64,000 bases of DNA from Cytobacillus oceanisediminis (GCF_003182355.1 NZ_QGTW01000002.1:240553-304552), one strand, 5' to 3'; counted from the stretch's first letter, positions 34,912 through 45,178 are shown. A program made the numbers and translations. Notes: generated by a model from the letters alone, not told the origin.

Positions 34912-37434
34912 ATGGCTTACCAATCTAAAAATCACCGTAAATTTTTAGCAACTTCTTTAACAGCAGCTATGGTTGCTACTGCAGTTGCACCAGCAGCTTC
35001 TTTCGCTGCAAGCTTTCCTGATGTACAGGACAACAACTTCTATGCTCCTTACGTTAACCAACTTGCTGATGCAGGTATCATCGAAGGTATGCCTAACGGC
35101 GAATTCGGCCTTCGTGAAAAAGTAACTCGTGCACAAGCTGCAAAAATGGTTTCTCTAATCCGTGACCTAGATCTTAATGCAGCTGCAGCTTCTTTCGAAG
35201 ATGTTAAGCAAGATGCTTGGTATGCAAAGTATATCAACGCTCTATATGCTGAGAAATTAGTTGACGGTGTAACTGAAACTGAGTTTGCTCCTAACGGAAC
35301 ACTTACTCGCGCTCAATTCGCTAAATTAGTTGTTGATGCATACGGCTTAGAACTTCAAGCAGATGCAAAAACACCTTTCACTGATGTTAAAGAAGGTGTT
35401 TGGTATACTGACTACATCAAAACTCTTTATGCTAACGACCTAATCAACGGTAAAACACCTACAACTTTCGAGCCAAACGCAACAATCGATCGTGCTGACT
35501 TCGCTAAGTTGTTAGTTGATGCTGATCTTGAGTTTGGATTTACTCTTGGAAACCCAGCTGTAACTGGAGTTAGTGCTGTTAGCCCTAACACTTTAAAACT
35601 TGAGGGTACAGCTCTTAAAAACATTAAAGCTAGTGACCTTTCTGTTGAAGGTAATAAAGTTACTGCCGTTACACCAAGTGCAGATGGGAAAAGCGCTCTT
35701 ATTACTTTAGAAGGAAGCATCGCTCCTAACACTGAAGTGACTTTGAAAGCAACCCTTAATGGAACAACTAAAGAATTTACTGTAAAATTTGAATATAAAG
35801 TTGAAAAGGCAACTGTTAATGCTGGTCTTTTCGATGACGACACAAAAGGACAAAAAGTTACTTTTAAAATTAACAGTGAGTCAAGTGCTGCAAGTGTAGA
35901 CTACTTAAAATTAGCTGGTTATACTGTTAAATTTGTTGCTGTAGATAGCGACGGCGCTTCTGCAGATATCTTTAAAGATAACACTACAGGTGAACTTAAA
36001 GATAGCTTAACAAAAGGTGACTATGAAGTAGAAGTACAAGTAACAAAAGGCGGTACTTTAGTTAAGTCAGAAAGAGAAACAATTTCTGTTGTTAATTTAG
36101 AGCAAGTTGCTACTGCAGTTAAATCTGTTGAACTTACAAATGGAAAAGGATTTGTAATGAACAGCAAGACACTAGTTGCTGGAGAAACTGCTGATGTTAC
36201 AGAAGTAATTTCTACTATCGCTGGTGATGATGTTGACGCTACTGCAAATGCAACAGTTGAGTCATCTAACCAAGCTGCTGTATCTGTTTCTGGAAAGACT
36301 TTAACTGCAAACGCTGCAGGTAAAGCTACAATCACAGTTACTGTAGGTAATTCAAAATCTACATTTGACGTAACTGTTACTAATTCAGTTCGTAAAGTTA
36401 CTAAGGTTGCTCCATCTACAAGCTCTGTAAAGTTAATCACAGGAAAAACTACTGATGTATCTGTAATAGTAACTGACCAGTACGGTGATCCGTTCAACAC
36501 AAATGAAAACGGAAAAAATGAGCTTGAGGAAGTTGTACCTTCAGTTCTAGCTGGTTCTTATGACCTTGACACAAATAACGAAGGTAAAGTAACATTAACT
36601 TTGACTGCAGGTTCAAACGCTGGAACTGGTACTCTCTATTTTAAAGATGCTAATAACAACGTTCTTGGTTCTTTCAATGTACAAGTAACTAAAGTTGATA
36701 ATGTTGGTACTTCTAAGTTAGAGCTAAAGACTCTTGCTAATCAGTCTAAGGACAATACTCTAGATGTGAACAACGATAAAGACAATAAAGTAACTTATGC
36801 ATTAAATAAGTACACTACTGAAGGCGTATACAATGGGTCTATTGATTTAGCCGCTGGAAATTATTCAGTAGAATCTTTAAAAGCTACTGTTGCTACTGCT
36901 GCTATTTCAGGTACTGACCTAACAATTACTGCAAAAGGAAAAGGTCAAACAGATGTTGTACTAAAAGATTCAGCTGGAGCAGTTGTTGGTAAAATTACGA
37001 TTACAGTAGTTGATGAGCAAATCACAATTACTAAAGTTGATTTCAAGGCGACAAGCACTGTTGATTATATCGGCGAAACTATTAATATTAACGATGTGTT
37101 CGATATCGTTGCTAGCGATGATGATGAAATCGTTAAAGGTATTACATTATCTAAATCTACTCTTCATAAAGTTAGAATTGAGAGCGATGGAGATCTATAC
37201 CTAGATACAGATGGAGATGGCCAATTCAACAATGACGATGTTCAATTAGCCACAGTTACAGCTGAAGTAGCAACAGGTGCTACTGGTCTTGCCGTTGGAA
37301 CTTTTGATCCTGTTACTGGTATCTCAACTACAGCATCAGGCCAAAAAGGAACTATTATTTTCAAAGTTATGGAAGATAGCAGCGATGCTACAACTGCAAT
37401 TGCCTCAACTTCAGTAACTGTTAATGTAAAATAA
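34912..37434 (+). CDS. S-layer protein
   Basis: 840 residues, Ala-, Thr- and Val-rich, acidic and low in Cys/Trp/Met. The N-terminus is an S-layer signal peptide (FLATSLTAAMVATAVAPAAS, ending FAAS). Three SLH domains follow (about 32-215). The rest is a chain of Ig-like beta domains (BIG2-type in TANAAGKATITVTVGNSKST) ending in an acidic DTDGDGQFNNDD segment that may bind calcium. Codons are strongly biased to those of highly expressed genes (GCT, GTT, AAC, GGT), unlike its neighbours. With its strong promoter and GGGAGGAAATG site this is the probable main surface protein, held by the CsaB-pyruvylated polymer. Confidence 0.9.
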   Translation: MAYQSKNHRKFLATSLTAAMVATAVAPAASFAASFPDVQDNNFYAPYVNQLADAGIIEGMPNGEFGLREKVTRAQAAKMVSLIRDLDLNAAAASFEDVKQDAWYAKYINALYAEKLVDGVTETEFAPNGTLTRAQFAKLVVDAYGLELQADAKTPFTDVKEGVWYTDYIKTLYANDLINGKTPTTFEPNATIDRADFAKLLVDADLEFGFTLGNPAVTGVSAVSPNTLKLEGTALKNIKASDLSVEGNKVTAVTPSADGKSALITLEGSIAPNTEVTLKATLNGTTKEFTVKFEYKVEKATVNAGLFDDDTKGQKVTFKINSESSAASVDYLKLAGYTVKFVAVDSDGASADIFKDNTTGELKDSLTKGDYEVEVQVTKGGTLVKSERETISVVNLEQVATAVKSVELTNGKGFVMNSKTLVAGETADVTEVISTIAGDDVDATANATVESSNQAAVSVSGKTLTANAAGKATITVTVGNSKSTFDVTVTNSVRKVTKVAPSTSSVKLITGKTTDVSVIVTDQYGDPFNTNENGKNELEEVVPSVLAGSYDLDTNNEGKVTLTLTAGSNAGTGTLYFKDANNNVLGSFNVQVTKVDNVGTSKLELKTLANQSKDNTLDVNNDKDNKVTYALNKYTTEGVYNGSIDLAAGNYSVESLKATVATAAISGTDLTITAKGKGQTDVVLKDSAGAVVGKITITVVDEQITITKVDFKATSTVDYIGETININDVFDIVASDDDEIVKGITLSKSTLHKVRIESDGDLYLDTDGDGQFNNDDVQLATVTAEVATGATGLAVGTFDPVTGISTTASGQKGTIIFKVMEDSSDATTAIASTSVTVNVK

Positions 37435-37444
37435 GTTTTAATAA

Positions 37445-37476
37445 AAAGCCTCTTGGGTAACCAAGAGGCTTTATTT
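37445..37476 (+). terminator. S-layer gene terminator
   Basis: AAAGCCTCTTGG pairs with CCAAGAGGCTTT, four-base loop, followed by ATTTAT. Confidence 0.9.
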
Positions 37477-37617
37477 ATATTAAAATAACCTTGTACTAGA
37501 CCTAGGGCTATATAGCTTTCAAGATGATATTAAAAACCCTCTCCGGCTAATACTTTTTGTTCGCTAATCAAATAATCGGAATTAGGAGTAGTTTTGATGT
37601 CATAAGTTAAACAAAGA

Positions 37618-37640
37618 GCCTGACCCCACACACATTAAAG
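37618..37640. repeat. Family B repeat (GCCTGACCCC type)
   Basis: GCCTGACCCCACACACATTA followed by AAG. It shares the GCCTGACCCC ... TTAAAG pattern with copies at 61688, 62357 and 62450. It sits at the 3' end of the IS3-type pseudogene and replaces its expected end. Confidence 0.65.
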
Positions 37641-38232
37641 GGTTAAAGTGAACTTTGTCATCTTAAGTTTCATTTTCTCTTCTTGAGAGAGCTCTGCTTC
37701 TTCTTTTGTCCTTCCACGATTATCTTTAAGCGCCTCATCTCCACCATTTTCGTACTTCCTAACCCATTGATATACCTGTTGATAGGAGACTTCATAAGCC
37801 TCAGCTGTTTTCTTAAAATCTTTTCCGTTCCCTAAGCAATCCAGTACAATTTGAATACGTTCAACCCAAGTAGTATTTCTACCTTTAGTCATAGAGTGCA
37901 CCCTTCCTTTCGACGTATCCTTTAACTCTTTATGACTATTATACTTGTTAATCCACTTCCGAAGGGCAGCTCGACTTGAGATTCCATTGAGAGTATTCCC
38001 CCGATAAGTAATCCTGCACAGCTGCCTCTTTTAACTCTTTAGAATATGACTTCCACGTTCTAGAGTTTTCAAATTCATTTACTCCATCTCTCTCAAATAT
38101 CTCTACCCAGTTCTATAAGGTAACTTTAGGGATATTATATCTTTCAGTCAGTTCTTTAACTGTAAAATCTGCTTTCTTATAGGCTGATACTACTTCATTC
38201 TTAAAGTTACTTGAATAAAATTTATTGGACAT
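37635..38232 (-). pseudogene. IS3-family (IS150-like) transposase OrfA remnant
   Basis: From ATG at 38232 the frame reads NKFYSSNFKNEVVSAYKKAD and TVKELTERYNIPKVTL, then a TAG. It continues with NWVEIFERDGVNEFENSRTW, loses frame near 38000, and resumes as ISSRAALRKWINKYNSHKEL and then 37635-37901 (TWVERIQIVLDCLGNGKDFK). This is the multi-helix-turn-helix OrfA of IS150-like elements. The coiled-coil end and all of OrfB are missing; a family B repeat occupies the 3' side. An IS-end-like sequence with AAATAAAAATCTG lies at about 38250-38280. Not functional. Confidence 0.75.
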
Positions 38233-38319
38233 AAAAAGCTCCCCCAAGACAAAACAGATTTTTATTTTTTAATCTGTCTACTTTAGGGGGAGCATGCCAT
38301 CCCGGTCAGCTTCTTTCGT

Positions 38320-39099
38320 TTATTTACTTATAAAATACTCCACCATATAATCCGCCCAAATCTCATGCCCTTTCTCACTTGGCTGGCTATTATCAGCTGA
38401 AAGATATTCAGTAAGCTCCTGATTATCCTGATCCGGCCAAGTTGTCCAATGATCCAGATACGTTACATTGTTTTCTTCAGCAAACTCTTTCAGGTTTTGG
38501 ACCTGTATCGGGTAATATTGCGAGTTGTATAATGGGTGAGCCGGCTGGATGATGAATGTTGTTTCTGGGTTTGCACTTTCGACATCCTCCAGGACATTTT
38601 TCGTGTTTGCCAGGGAGTCTTCGATGGCTACTGCGCCGTTATCCTTTAGGATAAATGATTCAAGAATCACCAGGTCAGGTTGTGCATCAATGATGTCTTG
38701 TTGTTTGTTGTCGGATGTATAGGAAAGAGAGTTAAGATCGTAGCTGTTAATGGATATTTCGATAACAGATTCACCAAACTCTTGCTGTAATTGTGTTTTC
38801 AGGATTTCCGGCCATGAAGCTGGGCCTTCTCCTAATGCTCCGGAACCTACAATTTGGATCTTAAAAGGTTTTCCTTCTGCTAGACGCTTTTCAAGAACTT
38901 TTTTACTTTCAACCGGCCAGTTGGCAGCGAGCTGTAAAACTTCCTCAGATGCGCTATCTATTGAAGAGCCTTTAGCCTCTGTCTGCATTTGAGCGGCTTC
39001 CGGCATGATGACCGTGGTCTTTTCCTTCCAGTGCAAATTGCCTACTATTAAAATTACTACACAGCCAATGGCTAATATAGTAGTAAGAAATGCTTTCAA
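38320..39099 (-). CDS. SGNH/GDSL-type hydrolase, membrane-anchored
   Basis: 259 residues with an N-terminal signal anchor (FLTTILAIGCVVILIVGNLH). The domain starts with IQIVGSGALGEGPASWPEIL, where GSGALG stands where SGNH enzymes have GDS/GSS with the nucleophile Ser. It ends with QPSEKGHEIWADYM, the expected Asp-x-x-His block in altered form. Such proteins are esterases or acetyl-transfer partners for glycans. The place beside the polysaccharide locus suggests a role in O-acyl editing. Start at TTG behind AGGAGG. Confidence 0.75.
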   Translation of the reverse strand: MKAFLTTILAIGCVVILIVGNLHWKEKTTVIMPEAAQMQTEAKGSSIDSASEEVLQLAANWPVESKKVLEKRLAEGKPFKIQIVGSGALGEGPASWPEILKTQLQQEFGESVIEISINSYDLNSLSYTSDNKQQDIIDAQPDLVILESFILKDNGAVAIEDSLANTKNVLEDVESANPETTFIIQPAHPLYNSQYYPIQVQNLKEFAEENNVTYLDHWTTWPDQDNQELTEYLSADNSQPSEKGHEIWADYMVEYFISK

Positions 39100-39673
39100 T
39101 TTTTTTTTGCCTCCTATATTAATAGAGTGAAGGGATTCTTCTATTTAAATTATGACAAGAATCAACCTTTATGACAACAGGTTTTGACAATAAACCCGGT
39201 AATTCTACAATTTCTTCTATTATATATAGCGGGAAGTCAGTCAGGGAAAATATGGTCGAAATTTAGGTGTATTTTCTCATTTTGCAGTTTATGGAATAAA
39301 TGGGTTTAATCTATCAGTATAAGGGAATTAAGGTATATGTAGAGGTACGGGGTAGGGGGAACTGTATACATAAAATGAGGTGTCAGAAAAAATTAAATTT
39401 GACTTAACTCTTTTAATTAAGTAAAGAAATTGTTATATTTTTAATCGTTATGTCTTTTAAAAATTAGCAGTTCATGAGAAATTTAGGTTGTCTATGTAAT
39501 TTATGCCAAATATAAATATTGTCTATTAAATCTTGTAACAGTTTTGTTACAATTAGTCAGGAAATACAAAATAGGCCTATATACGGCTAATTATTGACAA
39601 TTTTGACCAATATCCACGACTTTTTGTGCTATAATACTATCAGCATTTTACCCTTTTTAATCAGGAGGAAACC
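39100..39673 (+). promoter_or_regulatory. Long upstream region and promoter of the polysaccharide operon
   Basis: About 570 AT-rich bases without a gene. Immediately upstream of the first eps gene lies an extended -10 element TGCTATAAT (39627-39635); TTGACA (39594) and TTGACC (39603) lie further up with long spacing. The length of the region suggests regulator binding, but I could not define operators. Confidence 0.5.
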
Positions 39674-40420
39674 ATGGAGGAAACAATTAGTTTAAAAGAA
39701 TTATTGGCAACATTGCGGAAGAGGATTCTTTTGATTCTTTCTCTTACATTTGTTGCGGTTCTAACAAGCGGTATTATCAGCTTTTATTTCTTAACTCCCA
39801 TCTACCAGACTTCGACACAGCTTCTTGTCAACCAAGCCAAAAACGATCAGCCTGTATACAATCCCGGCGAAATCCAAACCAATCTTCAGTTGATTAATAC
39901 GTATAACGTTATCATAAAAAGTCCAGCGATTCTTGATCTTGTTATTGATAAGCTTGATTTGGATATGACAACAGATCAGCTGAATTCGAAGATTACGGTT
40001 GGAAGCCAAAAGGATTCCCAGGTGGTAGCGATCACCGTAGAGCATCCTGATCCGAAATTGGCTGCCGATATTGCGAACACGACAGCAAGTGTGTTTCACA
40101 GAGAAATTAAAGAGATCATGAATATTGATAATGTAACTATTTTGGCTAAAGCGGAAGTAAAAGATAACATGTCTCCAATTAAACCCCAGCCAGTATTAAA
40201 TATCGCGATTGCCTTAGTGGTAGGTTTAATGGCGGGAGTAGGACTGGCGTTATTACTAGAGTACTTTGATAACAGTATCAAAGATGAGCAGGATATAGAG
40301 AGACATCTAGACTTGCCGATTCTCGGCGTTATATCCATTATTGAAGATTCGAAGAACCCAAATAGCCGTAATGAAAGAGCAAAGGGCGTAACAAGGGCAG
40401 GTGGCGAAAATGCTATTTAA
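39674..40420 (+). CDS. Wzz/YveK-type chain-length and kinase-modulator protein
   Basis: 248 residues with two membrane helices: [20 protein letters not shown] near the N-terminus and [20 protein letters not shown] near residue 185. The extracellular domain between carries the Wzz pattern ([14 protein letters not shown]). The Pro-rich [10 protein letters not shown] motif precedes the second helix. In Gram-positives this protein activates the separate BY-kinase and controls polymer length. It overlaps the kinase gene by 11 bp. ATG behind AGGAGG. Confidence 0.92.
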   Translation: MEETISLKELLATLRKRILLILSLTFVAVLTSGIISFYFLTPIYQTSTQLLVNQAKNDQPVYNPGEIQTNLQLINTYNVIIKSPAILDLVIDKLDLDMTTDQLNSKITVGSQKDSQVVAITVEHPDPKLAADIANTTASVFHREIKEIMNIDNVTILAKAEVKDNMSPIKPQPVLNIAIALVVGLMAGVGLALLLEYFDNSIKDEQDIERHLDLPILGVISIIEDSKNPNSRNERAKGVTRAGGENAI

Positions 40421-41117
40421 AAAGAAGCCAAAGAAAATAATGAGAGACAATAATAAGCGTAAGCTAGTAACCATCTCTAGCCCGAAGTCGCCTGTTTCGG
40501 AACAATATAGAACAGTAAGAACCAATATTCAGTTTTCATCCATTGATCAGGAACTGAAATCCATCATGGTTACGTCTTCAGGTCCTGGTGAAGGGAAATC
40601 TACGACTGTTTCCAACCTGGCTGTCGTGTTTGCAAACCAGGGGAAAAAAGTGCTGTTAGTGGATGCTGACTTACGCAAGCCGACCGCACACTATACATTT
40701 GACGTTAATAACATCACAGGATTAACAAATGTTCTCACAAAGAGTGCAACCTTAGAAAAAGCAGTATCAGCAACCAGAGAACCAAATTTATTTGTACTTG
40801 CAAGCGGTCCTGTGCCGCCAAATCCTGCTGAACTCCTTGGTTCAAAAGCGATGGAAGAATTCCTGGAAGAATCGTATCAAGAATTCGACCTTGTCCTATT
40901 TGATACGCCACCAGTGTTAGCTGTTGCGGATGCACAAATTTTAGCAAATCAGTGTGACGGCTCCATCCTGGTAACTCGGAGCGGAGAAACAGAAATCGAT
41001 CAAGCTATTAAAGCAAGGGAACTATTGCAATCAACAAAGAGCAAGCTTTTAGGAGCTATTTTAAACAACAAAAAGCTTCAAAGTTCCCAATACTACTACT
41101 ATTACGGTAGAAAGTGA
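40410..41117 (+). CDS. Bacterial tyrosine kinase (CpsD/YwqD/EpsB-like)
   Basis: 235 residues. Walker A is [11 protein letters not shown], Walker A' is [11 protein letters not shown] and Walker B is [14 protein letters not shown]. The C-terminus ends in the tyrosine cluster YYYYYGRK, the autophosphorylation site of BY-kinases. It acts on the inner membrane face with the Wzz-like partner and is reset by the phosphatase encoded next. The ATG at 40410 has CAGGTGG upstream; a GTG at 40401 lies inside that site. Confidence 0.94.
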   Translation: MLFKKKPKKIMRDNNKRKLVTISSPKSPVSEQYRTVRTNIQFSSIDQELKSIMVTSSGPGEGKSTTVSNLAVVFANQGKKVLLVDADLRKPTAHYTFDVNNITGLTNVLTKSATLEKAVSATREPNLFVLASGPVPPNPAELLGSKAMEEFLEESYQEFDLVLFDTPPVLAVADAQILANQCDGSILVTRSGETEIDQAIKARELLQSTKSKLLGAILNNKKLQSSQYYYYYGRK

Positions 41118-41215
41118 CAAATTCAGACAATTTACACTCCTTTACCCAACTAACGTAATAGGTTATAGTTAAATAGTCCTGCAAAACTTGTATTTAATTG
41201 GAAAGGGTGTTTGCG

Positions 41216-41980
41216 ATGATTGATATTCATTGTCATATATTGCCTGGCATAGATGATGGAGCTAAGCATATGAGTGAAACCTTAGTGATGGCTGAAAAGG
41301 CTGTTCAGGAAGGAATCGACACCATCATCGCAACCCCTCACCATAAAAATGAGAATTACGAAAATGAAAAGGAAGATATTCTTGTTAAGGTTGATGAAGT
41401 CAACAAGGCTTTTAGCAAAGAGGGAATCTCTTTAAAAGTTTTAGCCGGCCAGGAAACGCGGATTTTCGGAGAGTTTCTTGAAGAATTTGAAGCTGGGAAA
41501 ATATTAACCTTGGCAGATTCAAGCTATGTGTTCATAGAGCTCCCGTCCGGTCATGTACCGAGATATACGGAAAAGCTAGTTTATGATATTCAAATGAAGG
41601 GTTTGACTCCGATCATTGTCCATCCTGAGCGGAATTCTGAAATGGTGGAACGTCCGGATCTGGTCTATCAGCTTGTAAAATCAGGAGCACTAACCCAAGT
41701 AACTGCAGCCAGTCTTTGTGGCCAATTTGGGAAAAAGATTAAGAGTTTCTCGCAGCAATTAATTGAAGCAAACTTAACGCATTTCGTTGCATCTGATGCC
41801 CATAACACGAAGAACCGCACATTTAAAATGGCGGAAGCCTTCGATCTGATCGAATCCAGATATGGAGTCGATATGGTTTATCTGTTCACTGAAAATGCAG
41901 AGTTATTGGTTGAAGGACAGAATGTTATGAGAGAAATACCTGAACAAATTAAGAAGAAAAAGTTTTTTGGGATTTTCTAA
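41216..41980 (+). CDS. PHP-type tyrosine-protein phosphatase (CpsB/YwqE)
   Basis: 254 residues. The metal-binding PHP motif IDIHCHILPGIDDGA opens the protein; TIIATPHHKNENY and LTHFVASDAHNTKNR give further metal ligands. It removes phosphate from the tyrosine cluster of the BY-kinase, allowing cycling that controls polymer assembly. The ATG at 41216 is chosen because the PHP motif begins at residue 2 and GAAAGGGTG precedes it. Confidence 0.94.
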   Translation: MIDIHCHILPGIDDGAKHMSETLVMAEKAVQEGIDTIIATPHHKNENYENEKEDILVKVDEVNKAFSKEGISLKVLAGQETRIFGEFLEEFEAGKILTLADSSYVFIELPSGHVPRYTEKLVYDIQMKGLTPIIVHPERNSEMVERPDLVYQLVKSGALTQVTAASLCGQFGKKIKSFSQQLIEANLTHFVASDAHNTKNRTFKMAEAFDLIESRYGVDMVYLFTENAELLVEGQNVMREIPEQIKKKKFFGIF

Positions 41981-42097
41981 GAAAAAATTAGTTCTTAGTC
42001 TGAAATAAAATTTTTAGTCCAACCGGTTCAATTTTTTGAGCGGTTTATATCTTAAAATAACAGTAAGGTAATTAAAAGGTAATTATACAGTTATTCC

Positions 42098-42222
42098 GTA
42101 TTAGGCGATGCCTCCTTGCCGTTATCAAAGGAGACACTCGATTATGCTGTGGGAGTCCGTTCTCCTTAGGCCCAAGTGGCCGCTGGCATAATGTGAGGGC
42201 GGGTTCGATGCCCGAAATTTTT
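42098..42222 (+). ncRNA. EAR (eps-associated RNA) processive antitermination element
   Basis: A structured leader between the phosphatase gene and the EpsC-like gene, the place where B. subtilis carries EAR. Visible helices: CTCCTT/AAGGAG near 42112-42132; a central stem ATTATGC (42141-42147) / GCATAAT (42186-42192). That stem encloses GGAG/CTCC and GGCC/GGCC hairpins; a last hairpin GGGC/GCCC lies at about 42197-42214. EAR lets RNA polymerase pass terminators in long exopolysaccharide operons. A terminator follows 40 bases later. Identification is from position and structure; a covariance search would settle it. Confidence 0.8.
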
Positions 42223-42260
42223 ATTTATTTTGGTTTTTTTAAGCCAAGCCTAATAGATAT

Positions 42261-42312
42261 CTAATGCTAGTACAGGAGTCTTCCTGTTTTACCATTAGGT
42301 ATTTATTTTTTG
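42261..42312 (+). terminator. Intrinsic terminator downstream of EAR
   Basis: CTAATG (42261) pairs with CATTAG (42293-42298) around an inner CAGGA/TCCTG stem, followed by TATTTATTTTTT. It lies between EAR and the EpsC-like gene, so expression of the rest of the operon probably depends on antitermination. Confidence 0.75.
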
Positions 42313-42382
42313 TCCGTACGCATCCATTATGTTGAAAAAATAGGAATTTTTGAACTTATATATCTTAAAGGAGGCTATTTGA

Positions 42383-44203
42383 TTGACGTACCAAAAACGG
42401 CTGACATTTTTAATTTTATTGGATTCTCTAATTGTGTTATCGGCAATTTATCTCAGTTATTTAATCCTTCATCCAACTTTTCAAATATTTAAATATGAAA
42501 CGCTGCTAGTCACATCCATTACCCTGCTGCTGAGCCACCATCTATTTGCCTCCATGTACCGTCTCTACAACAAAGCATGGGAGTATGCAAGTGTAGGCGA
42601 GCTCATGACAATCGTGAAAGCAGTAACCCTTTCGATCATGGCGACTGGTTTCATCCAGTTATTAATCATAAACAATATCTATGTTAGAGCATTGGGTCTT
42701 GCGTGGATGCTTCATGTGTTATTAATTGGCGGTTCACGATTCTCTTGGCGGATTTACCGTGATCGATATATCAAGCCCCAGGTGGAGCAAAAGCGTGCAC
42801 TCATTATTGGAGCAGGTGCTGCAGGCACCATGCTGGTAAGGCAGCTGCTTAAAAACTCGGACGCAGGCATAAAGCCGGTAGCGTTTATCGATGATGACCC
42901 GAGAAAGTATAAATTGCATATACTTGGTCTACCCGTAGTGGGAGATTCTAAACGCATTGCAAAGACAGTTGAAACATTAAACGTGGATAAAATCATTATC
43001 GCTATTCCTTCTCTAAGTAAAGAAGAAATGAAGCGTATTTTTGAAGAATGCTCAGGTACAAAAGCCAAGACAGTTATTATGCCAATGATGGAAGATGTCA
43101 TGCTTGGCAAAGTGTCCGTAAACCAGTTCCGCGATGTCCAGGTAGAAGACCTCCTGGGCCGCGAGCCGGTCGAACTGGATATTGAGAGCATTTCGAAAAA
43201 ATTGACTGGAAAAACCATTCTCGTTACAGGCGCGGGCGGATCGATCGGATCAGAAATCTGCCGCCAGGTATGCAAGTTCCAGCCGAAGAAAATCCTTCTA
43301 TTGGGACATGGGGAAAACTCGATTTACCAGATTGATATGGAGCTAAGAAATAAACATAAAGATAAGATTGAAATTAGTCCCGTTATCGCTGATATCCAGG
43401 ATCGGGCCCGAATATTTGAAGTCCTTGAAACGCATAAGCCAGATGTTGTGTATCATGCAGCAGCCCATAAGCACGTGCCTTTGATGGAGTACAATCCGAA
43501 AGAAGCTGTGAAGAACAATGTGCTTGGGACGAAGAATGTAGCAGAAGCGGCTGACACATTTGGCGTTGGGACCTTTGTTTTGGTTTCCTCTGATAAAGCT
43601 GTTAATCCAACAAACGTAATGGGATCCACAAAGCGGATTGCGGAAATGGTTATTCAGGAATTGGATAAGCATAGCAAGACAAAGTTTGTCGCCGTACGAT
43701 TCGGGAATGTGTTAGGGAGCCGCGGCAGTGTTATTCCACTGTTTAAAAAGCAAATACAGGCTGGTGGCCCGGTGACGGTTACCCACCCGGATATGACAAG
43801 ATATTTTATGACCATACCGGAAGCATCAAGACTTGTGATGCAGGCGGGTACGTTGGCCCGCGGCGGAGAGATATTTGTTCTGGACATGGGCGAGCCGGTA
43901 AAGATTGTAGACCTCGCGAAAAACCTGATCCGGTTATCAGGCTATACAATAGAAGAAATCGGCATCAACTTCTCGGGCATCCGGCCAGGAGAGAAAATGT
44001 ATGAAGAGCTGCTTGGAGAGAAAGAAGTTCATAAAGAAGCGGTGTTTCCGAAAATCTTTATTGGAAAGGCTGTTCTGGAACAGGAATATGAAGTTCATTA
44101 CTTAATAGAAAAATTTGATCGAATGTCTGCTAGTGAGATTAGTGAATTTGTATTGAACTTGGCCAATAAAAGAAAAAACAATGTTTTATTGATGGCTGAA
44201 TAA
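42383..44203 (+). CDS. epsC: Membrane-bound NDP-sugar 4,6-dehydratase (CapD/EpsC/PglF-like)
   Basis: 606 residues. Four membrane helices (about 10-120), a CoA-binding-like Rossmann fold ([19 protein letters not shown]), then the NAD-dependent dehydratase domain starting [37 protein letters not shown] contains the catalytic region in which Met/Lys replace the classic Tyr-x-x-x-Lys. It should convert UDP-GlcNAc to the 4-keto-6-deoxy sugar that begins bacillosamine/QuiNAc-type synthesis. TTG start behind AAAGGAGG. Confidence 0.93.
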   Translation: MTYQKRLTFLILLDSLIVLSAIYLSYLILHPTFQIFKYETLLVTSITLLLSHHLFASMYRLYNKAWEYASVGELMTIVKAVTLSIMATGFIQLLIINNIYVRALGLAWMLHVLLIGGSRFSWRIYRDRYIKPQVEQKRALIIGAGAAGTMLVRQLLKNSDAGIKPVAFIDDDPRKYKLHILGLPVVGDSKRIAKTVETLNVDKIIIAIPSLSKEEMKRIFEECSGTKAKTVIMPMMEDVMLGKVSVNQFRDVQVEDLLGREPVELDIESISKKLTGKTILVTGAGGSIGSEICRQVCKFQPKKILLLGHGENSIYQIDMELRNKHKDKIEISPVIADIQDRARIFEVLETHKPDVVYHAAAHKHVPLMEYNPKEAVKNNVLGTKNVAEAADTFGVGTFVLVSSDKAVNPTNVMGSTKRIAEMVIQELDKHSKTKFVAVRFGNVLGSRGSVIPLFKKQIQAGGPVTVTHPDMTRYFMTIPEASRLVMQAGTLARGGEIFVLDMGEPVKIVDLAKNLIRLSGYTIEEIGINFSGIRPGEKMYEELLGEKEVHKEAVFPKIFIGKAVLEQEYEVHYLIEKFDRMSASEISEFVLNLANKRKNNVLLMAE

Positions 44204-44216
44204 GGGGGAGATTTGT

Positions 44217-45100
44217 ATGAAAAAAGTACGGAAAGCCATTATCCCTGCCGCCGGATTAGGGACAAGATTTCTGCCCGCAACAAAGGCAATGCCAAAGGAA
44301 ATGCTGCCGATCGTCGATAAACCGACCATTCAATACATCGTGGAAGAGGCTGTCGCTTCGGGAATTGAAGATATTATTATCGTAACAGGTAAAGGAAAAA
44401 GAGCAATTGAAGACCATTTCGACAATTCCTTTGAGCTAGAAGAAAACCTGATCAAAAACAAAAGTTTGATCTGCTTGAAAAGGTAAAAGAGCCTTCAAAA
44501 GTAGATATTCATTATATAAGGCAGAAAGAACCTAAAGGACTTGGCCATGCTGTTTGGTGTGCAAGGAAATTTATCGGGGATGAGCCCTTTGCGGTGCTCC
44601 TGGGTGATGACATCGTACAAAGCGATACTCCATGCTTGCGTCAGCTGATGGATGAGCATGAAAGGACGCTTTCATCGGTGATTGGGGTGCAGACAGTAGC
44701 GGAAGAAGAAACACATCGTTACGGAATCATTGATCCTTCGGATCAAATTGGACGCAGATACCTGGTTAATAACTTCGTAGAAAAACCAAAGCAAGGAACT
44801 GCTCCTTCCAATCTGGCTATTATGGGTCGTTATATTTTGACTCCAGAGATATTCATGTTCCTGGAACAGCAAGAGCTTGGTGCTGGAGGGGAAGTACAGC
44901 TTACAGATGCGATTCAGAAGCTGAACCAGATTCAGCGTGTGTTTGCTTATGACTTTGAAGGTGTCCGCTATGATGTAGGTGAGAAGTTTGGGTTTATAAA
45001 AACAACAATTGAAATGGCTCTTAAAGATGATAGCCTGAAAGATGAATTGATTCGTTTTATGGATGAAAGGCTTAGTGAATTAAAAATCATCGAGAGTTAA
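44217..45100 (+). pseudogene. galU: UTP-glucose-1-phosphate uridylyltransferase GalU/GtaB, frameshifted
   Basis: Two frames together encode a full-length enzyme of about 294 residues. The first 80 codons carry [20 protein letters not shown], the nucleotidyltransferase signature. The A5 run at 44454-44458 should be A6; one missing A throws the frame into an early stop at 44486. The second frame continues [16 protein letters not shown] and [20 protein letters not shown] to 45100 without fault. GalU makes UDP-glucose for the pathway. With one missing base in a homopolymer, a sequencing error, a slippage-tolerant gene and true loss are all possible. Confidence 0.85.
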
Positions 45101-45132
45101 GGTAGAAGCAATTTAATATGATCATGAAAATT

Positions 45133-45178
45133 CTAGATATGCCTTTGAATATCGGGTGTATCTAGAGTTTTTGTGTTT
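45133..45178 (+). terminator. Probable terminator after galU
   Basis: CTAGATATGCC pairs imperfectly with GGGTGTATCTAG and is followed by GAGTTTTTGTGTTTTTT. Confidence 0.65.

Noticed and set aside
36021..36500. 159-residue minus-strand open frame
   Set aside because: Antisense shadow of the S-layer gene, produced by its strongly biased codons.
42098..42222. Riboswitch (for example c-di-GMP or purine type) in the eps leader
   Set aside because: The helices and location fit EAR better, and I see no conserved aptamer core of those riboswitch classes.
42754..43275. 173-residue minus-strand open frame
   Set aside because: Antisense to the CapD/EpsC-like gene; no motif or start signal.
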